Positions 8,207-17,719 of a stretch of 21,710 bases of DNA are shown piece by piece. The first letter of the stretch is position 1. Each line of letters begins with the position of its first letter. The notes under the pieces were generated by a model. The model did not search any database and was not told where the DNA came from. It saw nothing but the letters and a program-made list of their open reading frames with translations. Source of the DNA: Cymbomonas tetramitiformis (Eukaryota; Chlorophyta; Pyramimonadophyceae; Pyramimonadales; Pyramimonadaceae); contig LGRX02029406.1 of assembly GCA_001247695.2 (NCBI GenBank), positions 1 to 21,710 on the forward strand, given 5' to 3'. Position numbers and translations under genes: made by a program.

Positions 8207-11200
8207 ATCAGCCTGAAGATGCCACTGAAGCAAGTGGCCGGATTGAGAGTATCTCAGAAGAAGTCCTTTCCAGTCTGACATTGCAGTTTCAGCAGATGGA
8301 CAATCCCACAGAACACATCGCACAGATGCAGTCTCAAACAGCACAGCTGAAATCACAGAAGAAGCTGTTGTTGTATAAAGGGAAAGTTTATGGACAGAGT
8401 ACTCACATTTTGGTAGATCCAGGAGCCACATCGTCTTTCATCGACAGACAGTTCGCTGCTCAGCTTGGTATAGCTCCCACAGATTCTTCATCATTTTCAG
8501 TGGGATTGGCTGGAGGAAGCCAACTACCATGCACATCCTATCTTCCCAAGGCTAGATTTTCGTTGGGCAAGTATAAGGATACAGAAGATTTCTACATCAT
8601 TGACATGAAACCATTCACTGTCATTCTAGGTCAAGATTGGTTGGAGAGGAGGAATCCACATATTGACTTTCAGACCAAAAATCTGACGATCACTAGGAAG
8701 CATTCATCAGGCTCCACATCAGGCACAGTATTGTCCAGAGTTGAGCAGACTCCAGACTCAGATGGCCTTCCTGAAATGGAATTGGTCAGTGCCACCACTA
8801 TGAGGAAACATCTCCGTCGCATTCGATCCAGTGGTTCGGCTGAAGAAGCCGTAGCATATCTCTTTTTCCTCTCCGAGGTCGATGGTGAATTGGTCTTTGC
8901 AGCATCAGACTCAGACACCACAATGGAAGACCCCGAGGTCACAGCAGCACGTGATCAAGTGAGAGAAGACTTTTCAGACGTTTTCCAAGAGGATCTTCCG
9001 GCTGGTCATAGGCCAGAGCGGTTTGAAGGTGGATATCATAGAATCGACATCGAACCCGGACATAAGCCTCCTTCACAGCCAGTACGCACCATTCCAGCAC
9101 CCATGATGGAGGAACTCAAACGGCAAATCATCAAATATGTCGAGTTGGGTATCCTTCGTCCATCATCATCGCCATATGGATGCCCAATCATTTTCGCTCC
9201 TAAGCCAGGGGGAAAGTGGAGGATGTGTTGTGATTATCGTGCCCTGAATAACATCACCATCAAGGACACGTATCCACTACCACCACATGACACCCTACTA
9301 GAGCAGCTGAAGGGATCAAGATGGTTCAGTAGATTTGATTTCAACCAGTTCTTTCACCAAATCCCCATTCATCCGGATGATATACATAAAACTGCTATTC
9401 GCACCAGATACGGTTCTTATGAATGGACAGTTATGCCTTTCGGATTGACCAATGCTCCTGCAACAGCACTTCGTGTAGGAAATCGGGCATTTTTCGACTT
9501 CATCGACCAGTTCCTTGTCATATTCATGGACGACACTATCGTATACAGTCCAGATTTTGACAGTCATGTGAAGCATGTTCGACAGTTCCTCCAGCGTTGC
9601 AGAGATCACCAGTTTTTCATCAGGCCTTCCAAGGTGGAGTTGTTCGTTAAATCTATAGATTTTATCGGACATCACATATCTGAAGCAGGCCTATCCATCA
9701 TCGAAGACAGGATCAGAGCAGTCATGGCAATTCAGCCTCCAGTGTCTTATGGTCCTACCGTTGGAAAGCAGCCTCTACGCCGTATGGCTAAAGATGGCAA
9801 GTCATCCCTTCGGTCATTCTTGGGCATGGTTGGTCAATTTAGGAGATTCATACCAAAGTTCTCCAAAGTTGCCGAACCTCTCAATCGTCTCCTTAAAGAT
9901 AATGCAGAGTTTGTCTGGGAAACTGAGCAGCAGCAGGCATTTGATAACCTCAAAAGTGCCATCTGTAACGCTCCAGTATTACAACTTCCAGATCAGAAAC
10001 TGCCATCTATTTTGGAGGTCGATGGATCAGGCACACACGTTGGCCAAGTATTACTCCAGGATCAAGGAAAAGGTATGAAGCCATGTGGCTATCACAGCGT
10101 CACTCTATCCGATACACAGAGACGTTGGCCTATTCCTGAGATCGAGCTATTTGCCATTGTGGAAGGCTTCCGATTCTTTCGCCACATCTTGTTGGGAGCT
10201 CCTGAGACTATTGTACGCTCAGATCATCAGCCACTGGTTTATTTCCAGACCAAATCCACACTGAGCCCCAAACAGGCACGGTGGTTGGATGAGCTCTCTG
10301 AATACAACTTCCGTATAGAGCACATTGCTGGCGAGAAGAATAAGGTTGCAGACGCACTCACGCGTATCTCTGCACTTTTTGAACTTACTGATTGTCTTCA
10401 TCATATGGACATCAGCGAGGTCATTCCATCTGCAGATCCTACATTCATTGCTCTTATATCTTCTTCATCAGCTCATCAGCTACACGACATCATTATATCC
10501 GAATATGATCGTGACACATTTGCACAGACTATTTTGGCTAAGCTGACATCATCGACTTCATCACAGTCAGTCAGCAGCTACAGCTTCGAGCTCATTCAGG
10601 GGTTGATCTATCGTAAGACCATATATGGCAGACAGCTGTACATTCCACCAACAGCTAAAGTCCCCACAGATGACGGTGAGATCACACAACTTCGCCACAT
10701 TCTTCTTCATGAGTGCCACTCAGCCACTATTTCTGGTCATGTAGGCAAAAATCGCATGCTTCATCTTCTGCGTAGCCGGTATTATTGGCCAGGAATGACA
10801 ACGGCAGCTATCAAGTACATTCGGGAGTGCCCCGTTTGTCAGCGCCAGAAAACGAGGCGACACAAGCCTTATGGTCAGGCACACATACGATATTCCGTGC
10901 CTAAGACAAAATGGCTTGATGTATCTCTTGATTGGATCACTGATCTGCCTATCACCACTAATGGGCACGACAGTATATTTGTGGTAATGTGCCAATTCTC
11001 TCATCGTTGTCATCTCATTCCCTTCAGCATGACCTGGACAGCTCAGCATACTGCTTCCATCTATATGCAGCATATCTTCAAGCTCCATGGTCTTCCGAGG
11101 AACATCATCTCAGATCGAGACCCCAGATTCACCTCTACATTCTGGCAGACACTGTGGAAATCTACTGGTACGAGATTGTCCATGACGTCATCACACCATC

Positions 11201-12070
11201 CACAGTCGAATGCTGCCAATGAGAGGAGCCATGCCTTCATTGAGGACATCCTCAGGTATTTTTCAAATTGTTGATTCATGATATGATTTCACCATCCTCT
11301 GGTTTATAAACTGATTAAGTAGTATTTTTTTCATCCTCAGGTGTTGTTGCAACGATACTTCAGCCAATTCGTGGGAGGACAAGTTGCCTCTGGTGGAGTT
11401 TGCAATTAACAATACCGTTTCTGCATCAACTGGTTATTCACCATTTTATCTCGACTCGATGGCGCAACCACTTTCGCCTCATGACCTGGTTATCACTATT
11501 CCGCCAGAAGCTCCTGTTCCAATACAAAGAGCTATTCGAGATCATTTTGACCAGTACTCGGCTGTTCATGCCAACGCGGTAGATAACATTTCCCGAGCAG
11601 CAGAAATTAGCCAAGCCAGATTCAATAAGACTCACATGCCTAAGCAGTTTGCAGTTGGGCAGAAAGTTCTTTTACGGACCGAGTTTATTCAATGGACTGG
11701 TTTGACAGAGGCAGGCAGACACTTTAAGCAGCCATATATTGGACCGTTCACTATTTCCAAAGTGCTTAGCCATGGACGTGCATACGAGTTAGATTTCGGA
11801 AATCTTGATATCCGTATTCATCCGGTACAGCCTGTATCCAGATTAGAGCTGTACAATGACTCGATCCAAGCACCTTTGCCTCTGCCACAGATGATCACCG
11901 AAGAAGGGCAACCACTGTTTGCGATATCACATATACTCTCGGATAAGTTCACTAGAGGTGTCAAATACTATTTAGTACGATATGCGGGCTACGGTCCTGA
12001 GCATGACACCTGGGTCAAAGCCACAGAGTTGACCAATGCAGCAGACATTATAGCTGCCTATGAAGGCTAG
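8152..12070 (+). CDS. pol: Chromovirus Pol: PR-RT-RNase H-IN-chromodomain (one intron)
   Basis: The polyprotein is expressed by -1 frameshift from gag. Residues below count from the TTG at 8281. Aspartic protease: DPGA at 46-49. Reverse transcriptase: catalytic D353 (RFDF) and D417/D418 (FMDD, where gypsy RTs usually have Y/F-L/V-DD). RNase H: D581, E622, D648. Integrase: zinc site H813, H820, C850, C853, and a DD35E triad D884, D945, E981. A stop at 11272-11274 is removed by an 85-bp intron (11256-11340). The frame then resumes through the integrase C-terminus with a GPF module (GPY/F type, 11741-11749) and a C-terminal chromodomain (about 11915-12067) expected to direct integration to marked chromatin. 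All catalytic residues are present. Oddities are a roughly 20-residue insertion between RT and RNase H and an unusual sequence after NAPAT in the RT. Confidence 0.93.
11256..11340 (+). other. Spliceosomal intron inside integrase
   Basis: The donor is CTCAG|GTATTT and the acceptor TTTTTTTCATCCTCAG|GTG, with a ctgattaag branch-like sequence about 30 bp before the acceptor. The intron is 85 bp, contains in-frame stops and an AT-rich body, and divides an Arg codon after its second base. Removing it joins the catalytic-Glu helix directly to the conserved LPLVEFAINN segment expected next in gypsy integrases. The 11-bp sequence CATCCTCAGGT is present at both junctions (11247-11257 and 11332-11342). 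Confidence 0.9.
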
Positions 12071-13102
12071 ACATTATATTAAGCCTTATGCCCTTACTTC
12101 TTGTAATATATACTAATACATGTCGATCATCTATATAACCTTGCTCTTAATGTTTATCATTATGTTGCATTGAAGCGGGAATTGATCCTTCCTTGCTAAA
12201 GGTGTAGTGAGCCTTGTTCAAAATCATACCCTTGCACAGATACGCACACATGCGAGATATCATATCTGTGGATAAATAAAAACTGCTAAATGCTACCTTT
12301 GCCAAAACCGTGGTTTGTCATCGGATTCTTGGCCAGTCATCCGAAGCTACCGGAGACATCGACTGAGGTAGACGGAGTTGTGATCCTAAGTTGTGCTTGA
12401 CAAACATAACTAAATAAATTTCACATTAGTACGTGGCGAATCCATTCTCACTCATCGCGATAGATGTTCGTCAAAGCGTGCGTACTGGACAAAAACATTG
12501 AGGAGTTGAGCAGACCGGTTGAGGATTATAAGTCCAATTCCGTTAAGCAGCGGGCCACTCCGTTTGTATTAAAAAAAAGCCCCAAAAATCGGGCTCCCCA
12601 TCGCCACCTATGATCCTCCAAAGTAGCTTAAGGAGGGGAGGAAGGGTTGGGTGCACTATATCAGGCCGAGAATCGTGCGATTATAAATCGTTAAATCGTG
12701 GGATCATCGTTCGCTAAAGCGACGACGGCTAGCGCAAATAATCCGTAACGTAGACTTCGGATGCTTTGAATCGTCTAGCACATACATGATAACGTGTGGA
12801 TCAATCAGTAATCCAGCGTAGGATTGTATCGCGAAAACGCTCTTCATTGAACCTTGGAACGTCACTCAACGATACGATTTCCGGAAAGGTGGGCTACATC
12901 CTAAGGACTGTATGGCTAAATGCCTAAGGTGAGGGACTAAAGTGGACTCAGTTCCCCCCAATAACCTAAAAACACCATGAGGGACGCCTCAAATCGGTGT
13001 AAGAAGACTGGTACCAGCAAGAAGCGACAACAACAAAGACATCAAAGACATATACAAAGGTATGCCCGTTGTGAGGTCACAACTCTCTTAAGAGGGGAGA
13101 TC
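12071..13102 (+). other. 3' non-coding tail of the retrotransposon
   Basis: No ORF of note occurs in this kilobase between the chromodomain stop and the putative LTR. It holds a purine-rich run at about 12630-12650 (aaggaggggaggaagggttg), a short A8 plus hairpin (agccc/gggct) at about 12571-12595, and stretches rich in the motif atcgt. A second, more 3' purine tract abuts the LTR. Confidence 0.6.
13089..13100 (+). other. Putative polypurine tract
   Basis: The sequence taagaggggaga lies 2-3 bp before the TGTCAGGG start of the putative 3' LTR. That is the usual place for the plus-strand primer of a gypsy element. Confidence 0.5.
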
Positions 13103-13129
13103 TGTCAGGGTTATGACCGATGACATATG

Positions 13130-13242
13130 TGTCATACATGTCATACGTGTCATACCTGTCATACATGTCATACCATGTCATGTCATGTCATGTCATATAT
13201 TATTATGACAGTCGGTCATGTCATATATTATTATGACAGTCG
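13130..13242 (+). repeat. Tandem TGTCA-based repeats
   Basis: There are nine-bp units TGTCATAC(A/G/C) x5, TGTCA x3, then a 28-bp unit (gtcatgtcatatattattat followed by gacagtcg) twice. Each 28-bp unit contains the palindrome tgtcata...tatgaca. Further diverged copies with gacagtcg continue to about 13330. Confidence 0.9.
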
Positions 13243-13564
13243 ACAGTATGGTCGATCATGACTGTACAGGTCGAGTCGCGTCATACATTTATGACAGTCG
13301 TCAGTACGGTCGACGATGACTGTACATGTCGCCAGATGATTATGTCATATCATCAGGCATCCCTGTCATCGAGAGTTCGTATGATTGAACTCGAAGATGG
13401 CAAAGTAAAGATACATCTTGGAAACAAACCAAGAACCATCTTTAGCTTTCAGCATGCGCAGAACTCGCATGTGCAGCATGAACGAACTAGTCGTTACTAC
13501 CATGCTGGTCGTTCAACCTACGTCTCGGGTTCACAACCCAATGGCGGTACCATCTAAGATGATG

Positions 13565-13583
13565 GGTGACGTAGGTATAAAAG
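13565..13583 (+). promoter_or_regulatory. TATA-box promoter with CRE-like element
   Basis: The sequence gtgacgtaggtataaaagtg has a CRE/ATF-like gtgacgta directly ahead of a consensus TATA box. It probably drives transcription rightward from within the LTR, with a start expected near 13605. Confidence 0.5.
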
Positions 13584-13722
13584 TGAGGAAGCGTTGTGCT
13601 TCAGCAGATCCTCTTACAGAGACTGCACTCACAAACCCGCTCATCCGTTCACCTGCATTGCTGTCCAACTTTGCAGTGTTTCATTGTATATTGATAATAT
13701 ATTCACGGCGCTTGTATCTACA

Positions 13723-14315
13723 GCCGTATCATCAGGGGTAGTGGAGCGGGTGTTGTAGGCGCTGGTGTTGTCGTCCATGATGTGCTTGATCTTGGTTGGA
13801 GGAAGTTCTCGCCCATCTCGATGTTCCAATGGCGTTACCTCTGGAATAGTTTCCAATTCCTTGGTGGTGTCGAACATCTTGTCCGAAGTAATTACGACTG
13901 AAGATGGCGTCGAAGATGAAGTAGTTCTACTCGCAACAATGCGAGCCAGTGAGGTGGCGTTGACGCACTCGTCGCGGACTTTGATTAAGTCGTTGAAGAT
14001 GGTCTCGTTGAGTTGGTTGACGTCGTTGAGTTCCTCCTTCGTGACGTAATTCTCGTGGATCTCGTCGGACTGAGCAGATGAACGCTGAAATGCTGATCCA
14101 AGTGAGGTGACGGTGGTGGCGAGCTCAGCCACGTTGGCGGTGATGGCATGGAGGTCTTGAAGAAGGACGTTGATCGTGATGGAGATTTCTTCGTTTGTTG
14201 GAGATGGCGGAAGAGGTTGACGTGAAGTAAATAAACGTCGTTGAGCATGATGTTGTTGACGCTCTTGGGTTGGTGGTTGGGATCCCGGAGTTGTAGTTGG
14301 CGTGAGCGAGGACAT
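13723..14315 (-). pseudogene. Coiled-coil-like protein fragment, cut by the LTR
   Basis: An ATG at 14315 opens a frame with strong codon bias (third position mostly C), unlike its surroundings. The N-terminus is Pro/Gln/Thr-rich (about 1-40). Residues about 45-85 look like a helical coiled coil (LLQDLHAITANVAELATTV), followed by a Glu/Asp/Asn-rich helical segment and an acidic tail with PPTKIKHIMDD. The frame runs on into the putative LTR and stops at 13641, so the last roughly 27 codons are LTR-derived and the original C-terminus is missing. A different minus frame just upstream and overlapping (14365 to about 14190) also shows the C-ending codon pattern, suggesting a frameshift or an upstream exon. 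No family was recognised. A Gag of another retroelement or a host gene are both possible. Confidence 0.5.
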
Positions 14316-14365
14316 GGTAGACCTTCCAGACCGTTGGTGGCGGTGAAGGTGACGATGTTGCGCAA

Positions 14366-15235
14366 GTCGTTCTCGTAGGGGTTGAGATGTAAATTTTCGT
14401 TAAGATTTGTTAATTTTTGAAAAATTTGTCAGCGCTTCCGCGGTAAATGGTCGTAATTAAGCTAAAAACTAAGGCGTCCCCCAAAATTTAGCTGACCATG
14501 CGATAATTAAGGAACGCGATTTGACATTGAAGTTGAAATAAAAGCCGAGAGGGCAATCGTAAGTGAATTCCCACTCATAAAAGGTTGGGGCAAGGTAAAA
14601 TTAACGCCGGCCCGACCTGCGGAGGGTTAGTGCAAGTTTAAAAGGTAATTTTCAAGTAATTTTGCTGACCGCCAGTTCGATGCGCGTTTGGCGGCTAGTT
14701 TGAAATTTGTAGTGCCATCAGAAATTGCAGCGGTACGTTGTGGTAAAACATAACCTAATAGATAGTTTGAAACACATACAGGGTAGAATATTCTGTATAT
14801 CAGTGTTTTAATACTATCGCTGTACGCAAAAATGTGAGGCTCAAACGGTGATAATATGTCTGTAAAAGATATAACATATGAGAGTCTGAGAGTCTAAGTA
14901 GCTTATGCTACGTGCGCTGTGTAAGGCTGTACGAGTACGGCTACGGTGATGCTCGAGTACTCTAACACGTGGCTCGCAGTCACTATCGCTGTGACTCGCG
15001 GTCTCTGTCGCTATGACTCGCGGTCTCGAGCCGAATAATAATGCAGTCATCTGTCACATGCATCGAGGAATGTCATACAGGGGGCAGTACGGTATATCTA
15101 GTCCCCCGTGAATATGAGGTGGATCCAGGCCAAACTTGACATCATCTAACTAAGTATAGACCCTGTATAGACCACCTTTCATTGGACGCACCTCCAATTT
15201 TGGTTGGCATGCCCAATTAAATAATCTGAAAATAG
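14366..15235. other. Non-coding stretch with short GC-rich tandem repeat
   Basis: No supported gene is present. At about 14970-15030 the sequence gactcgcggtct recurs with a roughly 22-bp period (two to three units) beside ctcgagtac-type motifs. The rest is unremarkable AT-moderate sequence. Confidence 0.5.
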
Positions 15236-15281
15236 GTCCTTGTGGGAGGACCACATTCAAATCTGGTCCTCCCACAAGGAC
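15236..15281. repeat. Perfect 18-bp inverted repeat with 10-nt loop
   Basis: The arm gtccttgtgggaggacca and its exact complement flank the loop cattcaaatc. Each arm also contains an internal gtcc...ggac palindrome. Transcribed from either strand it would fold into a strong hairpin. There is no coding context. It could be a small MITE relic or structured RNA. Confidence 0.9.
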
Positions 15282-15689
15282 TGCGGGATAGTAGCCATGA
15301 AAGGATTGCTAGGCATTATATGAAAGTGTGGCAAGTCTTGGGAATGCCATCCTCAAGAGGAAGATGGAGAAAGTCTCAACAAAAGAATACCTGGAATTGA
15401 ATGCGGCACAATCATTCCTGTGAGTATTTGTATAAGAAATTTGGTTATTAATTGTTATTGGCTCGAGTTTGAGAGTTCGTGGCGTGGAAAGGAGTTGGGG
15501 TGGAGAGGCGGGGGTTTGATTGTTGGCGGAGAGGCGACGCTGGAGTGGTGCCTTGTTGCTTCGCCTTACTTTCCGCTCTTTTTCTCGCCATTCCCTACCC
15601 AACCGCGGGAGCGGATCGGACAAGACGATTGGGCGCGGGTCATCCCATTTGCGGGCGCGATCCGCAGGATCGACAATATCACTGTAATA

Positions 15690-15901
15690 GGGTGTTGAAT
15701 TTCAAAAAAGAAGTTGGAAAACATTTGGGGGGCTTTGGGCCTTTGGCTCCCGCGAAGGCGGGGGTGGGGGCATTTGGCCTTCGGCGCCGACAAAGGTGGG
15801 GGGCGGGGCTTTTGGCCTTCGGCGCCGAAAAGGCGGGGGCTGGGCTTTGGTCAAAACCCCAAACGATTTCCGGGCCAATTTTTTTGAAAATTCAATACCC
15901 C
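15690..15901. mobile_element. MITE-like element, 212 bp, imperfect 27-bp TIRs
   Basis: The left end gggtgttgaatttcaaaaaa and the reverse complement of the right end (ggggtattgaattttcaaaa) match with few changes and indels. The trinucleotide ATA flanks both ends (15687-15689 and 15902-15904), compatible with a 3-bp target duplication. The interior is GC-rich and made of about three tandem units of roughly 40-46 bp containing ttggccttcggcgccga, itself palindromic. It has no coding capacity. The short TIRs and 3-bp duplication recall Harbinger-type MITEs, but ATA is not the usual TWA, so the superfamily is open. Confidence 0.65.
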
Positions 15902-16117
15902 ATAACTGTTTCTGTTTCGTGTTCCCCTTTCAAAACGTTTCGAGCTGTGCCGACTCTGGGGCTCCTCGTTCTCGGTTCTGAAATCTTTTCGTGGAGTTGT
16001 ATATGCCTTCCTATTGCACATTCAACTTGCATTTTGAAGATACGGTGTGATCATTTGTTTATTTCTCCATAATAATCTTCCTGCGCATTCAGGCCACTAT
16101 ACTACCCACGAAGCATT

Positions 16118-17711
16118 ATGCGCTTTCCCCCCTCCTCCTGCACCTCAATCCGGATGATTCTCTGTGCTCAAGGTTTTCAGCTCAGCCCGAAATTTTTCGT
16201 GATTGCATTTTCAGTGCTCTGCTTGAGAAATCACGTGGACAGCGCGGTTCACAACTTTACGGAGGAAACAGACTTTTTTAAGCACTTGGAGCCTGCCTTC
16301 GGTCGTACTGATGGCTGGAAAGTCGCGCCGCCTACTTGCTCGTATCCATCAGATGATTTGAACTTATTAGCAGGCGAGAATCGTACAAACCTGAAAACCC
16401 AGGTCCTGCGCGAAAGCTTGGGATTCTTAAGGGGAGAACTTTCTTGGAAACAGCGTCGCAATACTCACTATTGGCAGGTAATCTTGACGATTCTGCTGGC
16501 TTACCTGACCTGGCATTTCCAAATCATACGCGCTTTTAACCGAGCGATGTTGTGAACTTCTAGAGGCAAAGGGAATTTAACGGTTGGAATCTTATGTTGT
16601 GCAGCTTTCGCGTCAATCGCACTCATATGATATAAAAGGCAAGGCGTACTTTCAACGGAACTGGGAGCCGTCCATATCGTGTGAGCAAGAGGCACGCATC
16701 GGCATCATGGGCGACGGCGGCAAATGGGTGTGCAACCCTGCCAACATCCCGAAAGACAAGTGCATTCTATACTCCTTCGGCTCTAACCTAGAGTTCAGCT
16801 TTGAGGTCGGTATTCACGAGCAACTGGGATGCGAAATCCATACCTTTGATCCCACAGTCGCAAAGCACAGAGTGGACGCTGTTAAGCCTGAGTATGTCAA
16901 CTACCACTACTATGGTCTTGGGCGCGACTCGACCGTCGTCCCCAGAGTTGGACAGGTTCACAACATCACTACGATTTTACAGATGTTAGGGCATACGGAT
17001 CGCGTGATCGACATCCTGAAAATTGACATCGAAGGAAGTGAATGGACTTCTATGACTCCCGCGCTATTTCAGTGTGCCTGGCCACGAAACATGCGACAGA
17101 TACTGCTGGAACTTCATTTCACAAATCCCAGAACGGCTGAAAGCTTATATATGGGACTGCAACACGCTGGATTCACGCAATTTCACAAAGAGCCGAATAT
17201 ACAGTTCAGCGACGGCAGTTGTATTGAAGTTGGGTTTGTCTTGTTAGACTTGCCAAAACCAGCTTGGTGGCAGAAGATAGCGGCATCAATACAAACTGAT
17301 AGCCGGGCCCGAAAGCTAGGGGATAACAGCCGCCTGAGCCCACGTGGTGTTTCGGTGGTTGGTACGGAACTCGGTATGCAAAGGGAACCAAGGTTGCAGA
17401 GGCAATCGATGATGAGCTTGAGGCAGCAAAAAGTGATGAGGAAGACAGCGGCCGCAAGTATGTTGGCAAGTCTACAGGAACAGAGGCGAACACGCTCGTC
17501 CGCGCGGCCAACACGCCCGGCTCGTCAACCTACACGAACATCACCCACGTTGGCGCAGCGGGGTGTCGGGCGATCGACACCCACGTTGACAGCAGCACGA
17601 CAGGTGGACAGACGGAGGGGAGAGAGAGAAGTGTATGGGGGGGGGCAGGAGAGACAAGAAAGTAGTGACGGCGAACTTGGGAGAAAGCGAATTCCACTGG
17701 GTACGCAGTGA
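16118..17711 (+). CDS. METTL24-like (Methyltransf_22) membrane-anchored methyltransferase, two exons
   Basis: Exon 1 is 16118-16477, a phase-0 intron is 16478-16604, and exon 2 is 16605-17711. The ATG at 16118 is used; a second in-frame ATG at 16154 would put a hydrophobic segment (SPKFFVIAFSVLCLR) close to the N-terminus as a signal anchor. Exon 2 carries the Methyltransf_22/FkbM-like SAM domain: MGDGGKWVCNP, YSFGSNLEFSFE, the HTFDPT strand, YYGLGRD, and the signature LKIDIEGSEW followed by ILLELHF. In the family the acidic residues of DIEGSEW lie at the SAM/active-site region; the substrate is unknown and a secretory-pathway location is inferred from the anchor. After VLLDLPKPAWW (about 17260) the reading becomes an Arg/Ser/Gln-rich tail to 17711 with no family support. 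The true end may be earlier or in another exon, because a different frame looks more coding at 17330-17665. Confidence 0.85.
16478..16604 (+). other. Intron of the methyltransferase gene
   Basis: The donor is GGCAG|GTAATC, the acceptor TTATGTTGTGCAG|CTTTCG, and the length 127 bp. It contains in-frame stops relative to exon 1, and splicing restores one continuous frame in phase 0. Confidence 0.8.
17330..17665 (+). CDS. Overlapping coding-like frame, possible alternative last exon
   Basis: In the third plus frame an open stretch follows a TAA at 17324 and a candidate acceptor (ggataacag) ending at 17329, and runs to a TAG at 17663-17665. Its translation is protein-like: a WCFGGWYGTRY segment, then an acidic VAEAIDDELEAAKSDEEDSG, then a Thr/Asn-rich region. 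Codons in the 17378-17470 part are dominated by G or A at the first position, as in real genes, whereas the methyltransferase frame here gives a low-complexity Arg/Ser/Gln string. It may be a spliced 3' exon of the methyltransferase gene or a relic of a neighbouring gene. No family was recognised and no confident donor was found. Confidence 0.4.
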   Translation, partial: PPEPTWCFGGWYGTRYAKGTKVAEAIDDELEAAKSDEEDSGRKYVGKSTGTEANTLVRAANTPGSSTYTNITHVGAAGCRAIDTHVDSSTTGGQTEGRERSVWGGAGETRK

Positions 17712-17719
17712 GTCGAAGC

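Larger units (their letters stand above)
13103..13722 (+). mobile_element. Putative 3' LTR of the chromovirus
   Basis: This 620-bp segment follows a polypurine tract and has TGTCAGGG...TCTACA ends (TGT/ACA). The U3-like part contains five 9-bp tgtcatacn units (13130-13175), tgtca pentamers, and two perfect 28-bp units (13187-13214, 13215-13242). A promoter follows: a CRE-like gtgacgta (13565-13572) and a TATA box tataaaa (about 13576). These features fit U3-R-U5 order. The 5' partner is not recognisable anywhere in 1-6805, so the assignment rests on architecture alone and the right end is approximate. Confidence 0.5.

Noticed and set aside
12571..12598. Rho-independent-type terminator on the minus strand (hairpin plus T8)
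   Set aside because: The window is eukaryotic and no minus-strand gene ends there; the stem is only 5 bp.
13130..13330. CRISPR-like array
   Set aside because: The repeats are contiguous tandem units without unique spacers, in eukaryotic DNA.
13529..13545. tRNA T-arm-like gggttcacaaccc
   Set aside because: No acceptor, D or anticodon stem can be placed around it. No tRNA gene was found in the window.
15479..16072. 197-codon plus ORF spanning the MITE
   Set aside because: It starts at a GTG, reads through the mobile element's TIRs and repeats, and has no protein-like pattern.
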